Source: Saprospirales bacterium (GTDB lineage: Bacteria > Bacteroidota > Bacteroidia > Chitinophagales > Saprospiraceae). Taken from it: a stretch of 64,000 bases of DNA. The notes under the pieces were generated by a model. The model did not search any database, was not told the DNA's origin, and saw nothing but the letters and a program-made list of their open reading frames with translations. Where the stretch lies: contig JADJYG010000019.1 of the NCBI GenBank assembly GCA_016719895.1, positions 62,001 to 126,000 on the forward strand. The letters run 5' to 3'. Positions within the stretch are counted from its first letter, which is position 1, and each line of letters begins with the position of its first letter. The position numbers were made by a program, and so were the translations under genes. This document shows, piece after piece, positions 25,939-34,079 of the stretch.

Positions 25939-27920
25939 AGGATTGGCCGGCGGCGGCGCTGCGTTGACGTTGGTTTTACCGGCGCCTGGGCCTGGCGTTG
26001 GTCGCCGCTATTTTCAGGCTCGACGACCGCCTTCCCGTCTACGTACATCATAGATGCGCCCTGAAGGCCGGTCAGGATACGCACTTCGGTACGACGGTTC
26101 CGGGCGTGCTCCTGTTCGGTGCAATTCACGCCATCGATACATTCATTGCGCGGTTCGCTTTCGCCATAACCCACCGGGCGCAAGCGGTCGCGGCTGATGT
26201 CTTTTTGCACCAAATAATCCACCACCCCATTTGCACGCCGCTGGCTCAGGTCCTGATTGTACCGGGAGGTTCCCCGGCAGTCGGTATGGCTGGCCAGTTC
26301 GATGGTGATACTGGGTTGTTGTTTCAACAGCGAGACCAGGAGGTCGAGGTCCTTCCGGGCGTCGGGGCGCAGTGTCGCGTCGTTGAAATTGTAATAGATA
26401 TTCGGCAATTCGATAACTGTTCCGGGCATCAGCGGCGCGACGGAGAAGTTTTGCATCATGATCTGGTTGGGCAAACTCCAGCCGGCCGTATTGATATCCG
26501 TGCTGCCGACATGACGGCCAGCCTGGAACAAGTCGATTTTATACTTGGTATTGCGCTCGAGGTGGTGATCGATCAGGCCGTTGGCGTCGGTAATCACCGT
26601 ATCGCGGGCGCCGTTTGACTGGTTGGTCAGCACCAGCATGGCGCCGGCCAGCGGCGCGTTGGTGACATAATTGAACACGGACGCATTCCAGCGGACTTTT
26701 CCGGAAAAGGCCGATTTTTCGAGGGCTGCTGCCAGTTTGTTCCCGGGTTTGGAAATCATCAGGCGCAGTTGTTTGGTCTGGTATTCTTCTTTTGACACAA
26801 TGACAACATAGTTGCCCGGTTTTACTTCCGTCGTAAAATTACCCTGTGCGTCCGTTACGCCGGCGATGCCCTTATCGGGTGGCAAGGCCACCATCACATC
26901 CTGGCCATTCACTTTCTGGATCGTGATCAGGTTGCCGTTTTCATCCCGGCCGATTACCGTATTGGCGTCATAATTCAACACCCGCACCTCGGCATTCGGC
27001 AAGGGCGCCCCAGACAACTTGTCGGTGACGGCTACGCTCAGGTCCAGGTTGCGGTCGGGCACCCGTTTGTTTTGCAACAAGTAATCATCGAGGTTCCCGT
27101 TTTCGGTGTGAAAACTGAACACGTCATCTCCGCCTTTCGAGGTTTGACCATTGGTGGAAAAATACCCGTTGATTTTGTTCAAATCAACGATAAGGCCGAA
27201 ATCGTCGCCAGGTGTGTTGAACGGTTCCCCCATATTGATGGGCTTGGTCCATTCGGCCCCGTCTTCCGGAATCGCATAAAACAAATCGAACCCGCCTGTG
27301 CCTTCCAGGCCATCCGAGGCATAATACAGGGTATTATCGGCGTGAATAAAGGGAAAAACTTCATTGCCGTTGGAGTTGACGCCAGCGCCCAGGTTGGCCG
27401 GTTCGCTCCAGGATTCACCGACCCGGTAAGACACCCAGATATCCATGCCGCCGAATCCGCCGGGGCGATTGGAGGCAAAGAACAATTTATCGCCATCGAT
27501 GCTGATGGCCGGGTGGCAATCGTCAAATTCGTTGTTGTTAAACGACAGTGGTTGTGGTTCACTCCAGACGGCGCCCTCTTTTTTGGAGGTATACAGCCAC
27601 ATTTTCTGGATATCGTCTTTTGCGACTTTCACTTTACCGCCAATCAATGCATTGCGGGAGAAAAAAATCGTTTCGGCCGTTCGATCGAAGCAAACCGGGC
27701 CTTCGTGGTAGAGCGAGGAAAGCTCCCTGGCAAAAGGTTCGGGGGCTTGGAGCAAACCTTCGCTGCTCCGGCGGGAACGCAGGATTGACATCGCCGGCAG
27801 TTTCAACTTCTCATCTGTCCTTTTTTTCAAACCGACCGTGTTGGTCAGAGATAAAAACGATCCCGTCTTCGTAGAAGGTCGGGCTGAAATCCAGGCCTTC
27901 CGTATTGACGGCAGCTTCAT
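25935..27920 (-). CDS. PorE-like OmpA-family protein (PD40 propeller, CRD, OmpA), main part
   Basis: Real coding in this frame starts near 27821. First comes a PD40/WD40-like propeller with repeats such as CHPAISIDGDKLFFASNRPGG, EVFPFIHADNTLYYASDG and FGLIVDLNKINGYFSTN. Carboxypeptidase-regulatory-type beta domains follow (GVTDAQGNFTTEVKPGNYVV). An OmpA peptidoglycan-binding domain ends the module (DLDLLVSLLKQQ, then ELASHTDCRGTSRYNQDLSQ). This order is that of PorE, which anchors T9SS machinery to peptidoglycan. It lies directly downstream of a PorP/SprF gene, supporting a role in secretion or surface anchoring. Signal peptide and SPOR tail are in other frames. Confidence 0.88.
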   Translation of the reverse strand: MKLPSIRKAWISARPSTKTGSFLSLTNTVGLKKRTDEKLKLPAMSILRSRRSSEGLLQAPEPFARELSSLYHEGPVCFDRTAETIFFSRNALIGGKVKVAKDDIQKMWLYTSKKEGAVWSEPQPLSFNNNEFDDCHPAISIDGDKLFFASNRPGGFGGMDIWVSYRVGESWSEPANLGAGVNSNGNEVFPFIHADNTLYYASDGLEGTGGFDLFYAIPEDGAEWTKPINMGEPFNTPGDDFGLIVDLNKINGYFSTNGQTSKGGDDVFSFHTENGNLDDYLLQNKRVPDRNLDLSVAVTDKLSGAPLPNAEVRVLNYDANTVIGRDENGNLITIQKVNGQDVMVALPPDKGIAGVTDAQGNFTTEVKPGNYVVIVSKEEYQTKQLRLMISKPGNKLAAALEKSAFSGKVRWNASVFNYVTNAPLAGAMLVLTNQSNGARDTVITDANGLIDHHLERNTKYKIDLFQAGRHVGSTDINTAGWSLPNQIMMQNFSVAPLMPGTVIELPNIYYNFNDATLRPDARKDLDLLVSLLKQQPSITIELASHTDCRGTSRYNQDLSQRRANGVVDYLVQKDISRDRLRPVGYGESEPRNECIDGVNCTEQEHARNRRTEVRILTGLQGASMMYVDGKAVVEPENSGDQRQAQAPVKPTSTQRRRRPIL

Positions 27921-28032
27921 TTTTCACATCAATCGTCACCGGCGTCATTCCGTCGGGAGCTGTTTGCGCCGCTAAAAAACCTGCGGTAAGCGACAGGCAG
28001 ATGAATAAAATTACATGCTTACAGGCATTCAT
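27811..28032 (-). CDS. Signal peptide and first propeller strand of the OmpA-family protein (frameshifted)
   Basis: This 73-residue frame encodes a clean signal peptide (MNACKHVILFICLSLTAGFLAAQ) and the start of a propeller blade (LDFSPTFYEDGIVFISDQHG). It then runs to a stop. Removing one base from the seven-T tract at 27821-27827 joins it to the main OmpA frame as RFEKRTDEKLKLPAM. It is therefore the missing N-terminus of the downstream protein and not a separate small gene. A homopolymer of seven could also slip in vivo, giving phase variation. Confidence 0.8.
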   Translation of the reverse strand: MNACKHVILFICLSLTAGFLAAQTAPDGMTPVTIDVKNEAAVNTEGLDFSPTFYEDGIVFISDQHGRFEKKDR

Positions 28033-28129
28033 ATTTCCGTGTTTGGAAAGGTAAAAAGATTACGTTAAGGGCAATTTACTACACTGCAAATAGTACTCCA
28101 AAATATTACACTGCTTGTTTATACGTCGG

Positions 28130-29104
28130 TTACATAAAAAAGCGCGGATTAGACATCTTTTTATTTTTTCCGCCGGCGCGTTTCAGGTCGGCCTGAAACA
28201 ACAACTCGATGGAACCAGCCGTATAGTCTTTTAACTCGGACAAGGAAAAATCATACGCCACGCCGACGCCAAACTGTGTGTGCGCCTGCCAGAAAAAGAG
28301 TAAATCCATCGAGTCGCCCGGGCCGTCGCCGCCGGCGCGATACGAAAGGCCGGCAATGATTTTTTCCCTGATTTCCAGGTTAATGTTCACGTCGACGTCA
28401 AAAGGGGCATTTTTCACATATTTTGTCATAATGGAGGGCATCAGGTAGAGGTCTTCATTCAACTTCAAAATAGCTCCCGCCATGGCATAAATGTGCTGGT
28501 ATTCCCGGGCGGTTTGAAAGCCGGAGGGCAAAGGATTGTCGTTGATGCCGATGGAATTGCTGTAAATGCGCGGCGCCGAAAAGCCGGCATAAAAACGGTC
28601 GTCGTAGGTAAAATACAAACCCGCGCCGACATTGGCGAATACCGAACTCACTTTGCCCGGGTCGAGGGAGTTATCGCCACCCGGCCCTGCCGGGTCGGCC
28701 GTTTTGGCATTGGAAAAGTCGATGCTCAGAGAACGGATCGACCCCATAATGCCCGCGCGCAGCGAAATTTCTTCATCCGGAATCAGGTCGTAGGAATAGG
28801 CCAGCGAGCCGGCGAAATCTTTGTCCAAACCGATCTGGAAGTGTGTAATCGTGACGCCCACGCCCACCCGCGGGGTCAGAAACGGCGAATTAAAGGAGGC
28901 CAACACCGATTTGGGTGCGCCATCGAAACCCATCCATTGGTTGCGGTAAATAGCCGTAACGAACGGGATGCCGCGGGCGCCGGCATAGGCGGGATTGACG
29001 AACAGCTTATTATACATAAACTGCGTAAACTGGTGTTCCTGTTGTGCCAGGCCGCTACCGGCAACGGTAGCGAGTATGAGTAGAGGTAAAACGATTTTCT
29101 TCAT
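28130..29104 (-). CDS. PorP/SprF-family T9SS outer-membrane protein
   Basis: The 324-residue protein has a signal peptide (ending GSGLAQ) and the PorP/SprF hallmark QQEHQFTQFMYNKLFVNPAYAGARG. IYRNQWMGFDGAPKSV and alternating beta strands to the C-terminus suggest an outer-membrane barrel. In Flavobacterium johnsoniae the relative SprF is needed to secrete and attach SprB, which has a type B sorting domain. Here the gene directly follows a giant with a type B domain and precedes the PorE-like gene, a classical cassette arrangement. Confidence 0.92.
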   Translation of the reverse strand: MKKIVLPLLILATVAGSGLAQQEHQFTQFMYNKLFVNPAYAGARGIPFVTAIYRNQWMGFDGAPKSVLASFNSPFLTPRVGVGVTITHFQIGLDKDFAGSLAYSYDLIPDEEISLRAGIMGSIRSLSIDFSNAKTADPAGPGGDNSLDPGKVSSVFANVGAGLYFTYDDRFYAGFSAPRIYSNSIGINDNPLPSGFQTAREYQHIYAMAGAILKLNEDLYLMPSIMTKYVKNAPFDVDVNINLEIREKIIAGLSYRAGGDGPGDSMDLLFFWQAHTQFGVGVAYDFSLSELKDYTAGSIELLFQADLKRAGGKNKKMSNPRFFM

Positions 29105-29232
29105 GATGCCATCGTTAATTTGAGATGCGTGAGCAGGGGTAAGTTATTATCGACCGGACGGGGAAGGAAGGTATCCGACGGCGCCAGGGACTGGCAGATC
29201 CGAAAAACGCCTTCCTTTCCCGCTCCGCCGTA

Positions 29233-32200
29233 TTACCGGTATATTTCCACGAACCCTTTTTGCGGCGGTTCGTTCGGGCCGGATTTGAAAACATAAAAAT
29301 ACACACCGTCCGGCAGGTCTTTCCCTTGCTGGCCATTCAGCGTACCGCGCCAGGCCGCCAGCGGGTTATTGTCGTACGGCGCCGCATCGAATACCTTGTC
29401 GCCCCATTGGTTGTAAATCACGATGCTGTTGTCGCGGAACTGGCCCGAATCAAGGCACGGGATTGTAAAATAATCGTTCACCCCATCGCCATTCGGTGTG
29501 ATGATATTCGGCACAAAGCTGCAATCGGTGTTTTTCACCCGGATGGTTACGGTTGCCATTTCACAAAAGTCCGGACAGGAATTGGAACAGAGTTCGTAGA
29601 AAAACGACACCGTACCGGCTGTTTCGCCCGCCTGGAAGGAGAATATTCCATTGCCGAGATAGGTCACCCCCGCCGGCAGCGTGTCAAACGTCACGGAAAA
29701 ATCAGATGGCGGTGAAAAGACGTCGTTCAGCAAAACCTGTATGCTGTCGAGCATCTGCCCGGGGTCCACCATATAATCCACGTCGTCCACGGCTTCCGGG
29801 TCGGAGGCTAGCGCCACCTCGGCCGAGCCCTCCGGTGTGATACAGCCATTGATATTGGCCGTCACCGTATAGATGCCGGCATTTTGCGCACTGGCAATCA
29901 CCGTGATCTGGCTAGTCATCGGATACGACTGGTTGGGCCCCGTCCAGGTATACACGGCGCCCGGAAACGAATCCACCGTCAGAAAAACTTGCTCGCCCGG
30001 GCAAGCTACGGGCGGATCGACGGTGGGCACCAGCGCCTGCAAGCCTTCCACAGTGACGCTGACGGCACACTGGGCCGTATTTCCAACAGCGTCCGTAGCG
30101 ACGAAAGTCAAGGTGTGTACTGAATCGGCTGCAAAGGTCAGGCCGGAGAGCGGACCGGTCGTTTGAGCGACCAGCGGCGTGCCGCAATTGTCAGTAGCGG
30201 CAGGCAGACTGAAGTTCAGTTCCACCGCACCGCACCCGGCGACAGTATCGATTCCGCTGATAAACTCGCCCGGATCGGCGAGTATAACGCCACCCACGTG
30301 TACCACAACGGCCTCCGACGGGCAGCTGATTTCCGGCGGTGCGTTTTCAATAATCGAGACCGTGAACGTATCGCGCACCAATTCGGTCAGGGTCAGCGAA
30401 TCGAGTGCCAGGTAAATGATCTGTGTGACGCCGACCGGGAAGGTATCGCCCGGCAGGATGTCGTCGGGAATCGACACGATTGTGGGTTGGTAGCAAAAGC
30501 CCTGCCCGGGCGTGGGCGGCGTCCAGGTGACGGCCTGCGGGCAGCCGTTTACCGTCACATCCTGCGGAAAATTATTAAAAGAGGGCGGTATGATCACCAC
30601 GTCCAGGGTGATTGTAAACGCACAGGTATCTGAATTGCCGCTGGCATCCACCGCCAGAATCAGCACATTGGTCACTTGGGCAAAAATCACATCCGATGGC
30701 TGTTTGGTAGAAGTAATGGTGTCCAGCAAACAGTTGTCGACCGCCGTAGGATACGCCCAGTTGATCACTTCGCCGCAGGGGCTGGCGTTTTCCACCGTGA
30801 TATCGCTGGGGCAGCTGGTGAAGACCGGCGCCACATTGTCATTCACGGCAATCACAAAAGCGCAGGACGCCGTATTTCCGGACGCATCGATGGCGGTATA
30901 CGTCACGGTATGCGTACCGGTTGCGAACACGGTCCCCGGCAGGGCCGATGCGATGAGGGTATCCAGCGCGCAATTGTCCGTAGCCGTTGGCGGCGTCCAG
31001 GCGACGAGGGTGTCGCATTTGCTGGCCGGCATTTCAAAAACAAAACCCAACGGACAGTTGACCAGCACCGGCTTCACCGTTTCAGTTACCGTGACGGTAA
31101 AGGAACAACTGGCTACGTTGCCGCCATCGTCTGACGCCTCATATTCCACTACCGTGGCGCCCACCGGGAAAAAGGCCCCCGGGGTGTAATTCGACCCTAT
31201 CGAAATATAATTGGTGCAATCATCCGTAGCCCCGGGCGGCGCCCAGGTAGCAAATGCGCCGCAACTGTCGGGCAACGCCGTCAAGGTCAGGTCGGCCGGG
31301 CAGGTGTCCAATACCGGCGGATTCAGATCGGCCACCGTTATCTGGAAGGTGCAGAGGGCTGTGTTGCCATAATCGTCGGTAGCCACGTAGGTTACGATCG
31401 TCGGCCCGGATGGAAATACCTGCCCCGGAGTAGCATCGCCATCCACCGCAACGCTTGGGTCGCAGTTGTCGAATGCCAGGGGAATGGAATAGTCCACCAT
31501 AGCGGCACAGGTTGTATCGTCGGCAAACACGGTGAAATCATCCGGGCAAATAATCGTTGGGTCGGCCGTATCCCGCACGCTGACGGTAAAGGCGCAAACG
31601 GCAGAATCGCCAAAAACATCAAAAGCCATATATACGACCACGCTGTCTCCCACGGGAAATTCAACGCCGGAGGGTACCGAGCCAAACAGGAGCGGCTGGA
31701 TACCGGTACAGGAATCGGCGGCAAGGGGTTCATCCCAACTCACCGCAGCCAGGCAACTCAGCCCCGCGGCGTCCACAGTGATATCCGCCGGGCAATTGGA
31801 AAGTTGCGGGGGAAGGGTATCCTGAAGAGTTACGCTGACCTGGCAGGTAGCGGAATTACCGGCATTATCGAGGGCCGTAAAGGTCACCACCGTTACGCCG
31901 GCCGGGTAAACGTCGTCCGGTTTGTCCGGCGTAATACTTGCAACACCGCTACAGGCATCCCCAGCCTGGGCGGGATCGATCGTTATGCTGGCGCTGCAGT
32001 TCGTGCCCGTTGCCATGACGAGGGTATCTGCCGGGCACAAAATAACCGGCGCGGTGAAGTCCGTACTTTGGAAATAGCCGTTGACCAACTGTACCGGTAC
32101 CGAATTGAACAAATTATTCACCGCATCGATGGTGCCGGAAAAATTGATATTGCTGGAGGCGTTGGCGTTTTCCACCGTAAAGTAGATGGTGAAAAACGTT

Positions 32201-33960
32201 TCGTTGCCGGGGATTTGCGGCCAGCCGCCTGCATTGCCGCCAAAAAATTGCAGCGTATTGCCATTGATAGCGGAGGTAAAGCCGAAGAACATCGTGTTGT
32301 TCAGGTTCAGGCCGGGGAAAACATTGCCAACCGAGTCGAATTGCAACACCGCTGTGTCCCAGGTCACATTGAATTGAAGCCCGATGATGTTGACAAAATC
32401 CAGCACCGACAGGTCGACGGCAATTTGCCCGCCACCGGCCTGACAATCGGTAGCCACCGTATCCAGGATCAGGGTGAGCGGGGTGCCGGCATCCACCACC
32501 ACGGTGAACGAACAGGTGGAGGTGTTGCCCGCGGCATCGGCGGCGGTATACACCACCGTGGTCGTGCCGGCATTATATGTACCGTTGGCTGGCCCTGTAC
32601 CCTGGCCGGTGGTCACACCCGTCTGAACAAATGTCTGGCTCAGGGCGCCATTGCAGTTATCCGACAAGGAAAGCGGCTCCAGGCCGTTTACGACGGCTGT
32701 GATGCTACCGCCCGGGGCCATGACCGATACATTGGCCGGGCATTGGATAACCGGGGGTTGCGTATCATTGATGTTCACCTGGCCATTCACCGTAATAAAG
32801 CCAATTTCTTCCGGTGGCAGGGTGGCGCTGGAGAAGGCGACCATTTGGGTGGGGAAATCGCCGAACACCAGGTTGGTATTGGCATTGTTGGAGGCCGCCA
32901 CGTTAAATGTGATGGAAAACAACACCGAACCATTCGACAAACTGGTGCCGTTGGGCAGGGCGCTGGTCCAGGCAAAGCCCAAAAAGCCGTTGGCGGTTTG
33001 GTTGACGCCGAAGTTGGAACTGCTGAGCAGCATGGATGGGTTGAAGTTGCCCACCGATCCGTAGGTCAACACGGCAGGATCCCAGCCCAGGGAGAACTGA
33101 AGCCCGCTGATCGAGTCGAAATTGAGGGCCGTAATATCGATGGTTACGGTCTGCCCGCAGGAGCCGGCGCCGCTGGAGGCGATCAGTGTCAGGGAGTCGC
33201 TGGGCGCCAGTGTGAGGTTAATCAGGAAAGAACAGGAGGCGGTATTTCCACCAACATCGGTCACGAGGTACGTTACGGTCGATTGCCCAATGTTGAAAAT
33301 GGCGCCGCTGGCGTCCGGATCGGCAGGAAAACTGGCTACCGTGGCGCCGGCAGACGTCCATCCGATGGATTGAATGGCGCAATTATCCAGGGCGGCCGGC
33401 GGAATGGCGTTCACGGCCGTTGGGCCGTACACTTCCATGGAGACATCGCCCGGGCAGTTTACGGCAGGCGGAGTAGAGTCTACAGGGTTTATTTGCCCGG
33501 GCACGGTCTGGACCGTCAGGTCATTGCCCATCGCATCGATGGCATAAATAGATGTCGGCGTATCTGAAAATTCCACCAGGGTGGCCGGGCCTCCGATGCG
33601 GGAATACGCCACTTTAAACAATACGGTCGTATCCGGCAGGGACAGGCCACCGATCGTCGTCCAGGAAAAGGTCAGTTTACCCTGGTTGATAAAACTGGTA
33701 GTATCGAATCCGATGCCGGAAAAAGCCGGATGAACGGCCGTGAGATAGGCATAGTCCAGGTAGGCCGGGTTCCAGGAAAGGGTGAATTGGAGGCCGGCCA
33801 CGTTGTTGAAATCAAACAGACGCACCGGCACCAGGAAGGTATCCACGGCATGACAAGGGACTGTCATGGAATCGGCTTTCAGGACAATAGTTTGGGCCTG
33901 CGATGCGGCAGGCATAAACATTGCCGCAAATAAGAATAGGATTAGTAGTCTATTTCTCAT
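29233..33960 (-). CDS. Giant HYR/cohesin-repeat surface protein with type B T9SS sorting domain
   Basis: The 1575-residue protein has a signal peptide (MRNRLLILFLFAAMFMPAASQAQ). Three cohesin-like domains follow (around 24-155, 250-400 and 490-640), each with the pattern GLQFTLSWNPAYLDY / GLQFSLGWDPAVLTY / GLQFNVTWDTAVLQF. Hyalin (HYR) repeats sit between and after them, about ten in total, each with a D-x-x-x-P-x-x-x-C-P junction. A PKD/Ig-like segment comes next. The end is a gliding-motility-type (type B) sorting domain: FVPNIITPNGDGVNDYFTIP, VIYNQWGDKVF, WRGTLNGQ and DGVYFYVFK. It should be exported by the T9SS and held on the surface, as an adhesin or scaffold. Confidence 0.93.
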   Translation of the reverse strand: MRNRLLILFLFAAMFMPAASQAQTIVLKADSMTVPCHAVDTFLVPVRLFDFNNVAGLQFTLSWNPAYLDYAYLTAVHPAFSGIGFDTTSFINQGKLTFSWTTIGGLSLPDTTVLFKVAYSRIGGPATLVEFSDTPTSIYAIDAMGNDLTVQTVPGQINPVDSTPPAVNCPGDVSMEVYGPTAVNAIPPAALDNCAIQSIGWTSAGATVASFPADPDASGAIFNIGQSTVTYLVTDVGGNTASCSFLINLTLAPSDSLTLIASSGAGSCGQTVTIDITALNFDSISGLQFSLGWDPAVLTYGSVGNFNPSMLLSSSNFGVNQTANGFLGFAWTSALPNGTSLSNGSVLFSITFNVAASNNANTNLVFGDFPTQMVAFSSATLPPEEIGFITVNGQVNINDTQPPVIQCPANVSVMAPGGSITAVVNGLEPLSLSDNCNGALSQTFVQTGVTTGQGTGPANGTYNAGTTTVVYTAADAAGNTSTCSFTVVVDAGTPLTLILDTVATDCQAGGGQIAVDLSVLDFVNIIGLQFNVTWDTAVLQFDSVGNVFPGLNLNNTMFFGFTSAINGNTLQFFGGNAGGWPQIPGNETFFTIYFTVENANASSNINFSGTIDAVNNLFNSVPVQLVNGYFQSTDFTAPVILCPADTLVMATGTNCSASITIDPAQAGDACSGVASITPDKPDDVYPAGVTVVTFTALDNAGNSATCQVSVTLQDTLPPQLSNCPADITVDAAGLSCLAAVSWDEPLAADSCTGIQPLLFGSVPSGVEFPVGDSVVVYMAFDVFGDSAVCAFTVSVRDTADPTIICPDDFTVFADDTTCAAMVDYSIPLAFDNCDPSVAVDGDATPGQVFPSGPTIVTYVATDDYGNTALCTFQITVADLNPPVLDTCPADLTLTALPDSCGAFATWAPPGATDDCTNYISIGSNYTPGAFFPVGATVVEYEASDDGGNVASCSFTVTVTETVKPVLVNCPLGFVFEMPASKCDTLVAWTPPTATDNCALDTLIASALPGTVFATGTHTVTYTAIDASGNTASCAFVIAVNDNVAPVFTSCPSDITVENASPCGEVINWAYPTAVDNCLLDTITSTKQPSDVIFAQVTNVLILAVDASGNSDTCAFTITLDVVIIPPSFNNFPQDVTVNGCPQAVTWTPPTPGQGFCYQPTIVSIPDDILPGDTFPVGVTQIIYLALDSLTLTELVRDTFTVSIIENAPPEISCPSEAVVVHVGGVILADPGEFISGIDTVAGCGAVELNFSLPAATDNCGTPLVAQTTGPLSGLTFAADSVHTLTFVATDAVGNTAQCAVSVTVEGLQALVPTVDPPVACPGEQVFLTVDSFPGAVYTWTGPNQSYPMTSQITVIASAQNAGIYTVTANINGCITPEGSAEVALASDPEAVDDVDYMVDPGQMLDSIQVLLNDVFSPPSDFSVTFDTLPAGVTYLGNGIFSFQAGETAGTVSFFYELCSNSCPDFCEMATVTIRVKNTDCSFVPNIITPNGDGVNDYFTIPCLDSGQFRDNSIVIYNQWGDKVFDAAPYDNNPLAAWRGTLNGQQGKDLPDGVYFYVFKSGPNEPPQKGFVEIYR

Positions 33961-34018
33961 GGTTTAAATTGTCATGCGTTGAGAGAGCGGTTGATTTTGA
34001 CAGGAAGACACACAGCCC

Positions 34019-34064
34019 GGTTGGAAGGTTCCGGTTCTTTGCACCAACCGGCAACCTCCCAACC
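34019..34064 (-). terminator. Long imperfect hairpin between the two giant genes
   Basis: A stem of about 16 bp (GGTTGGAAGGTTCCGG against CCGGCAACCTCCCAACC, with one bulge) and a 13-nt loop lies between the stop of the larger giant and the start of the next. No T-run follows, so it may be a weak terminator or an mRNA-stabilising structure that sets the ratio of the two proteins. Confidence 0.4.
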
Positions 34065-34079
34065 TGCAGCCTGTATTAC

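Noticed and set aside
31804..33567. 587-codon plus-strand open frame
   Set aside because: It lies wholly antisense to the HYR giant, has His/Arg/Gly-rich composition and no fold or motif. It is a shadow of the repetitive GC-rich gene.
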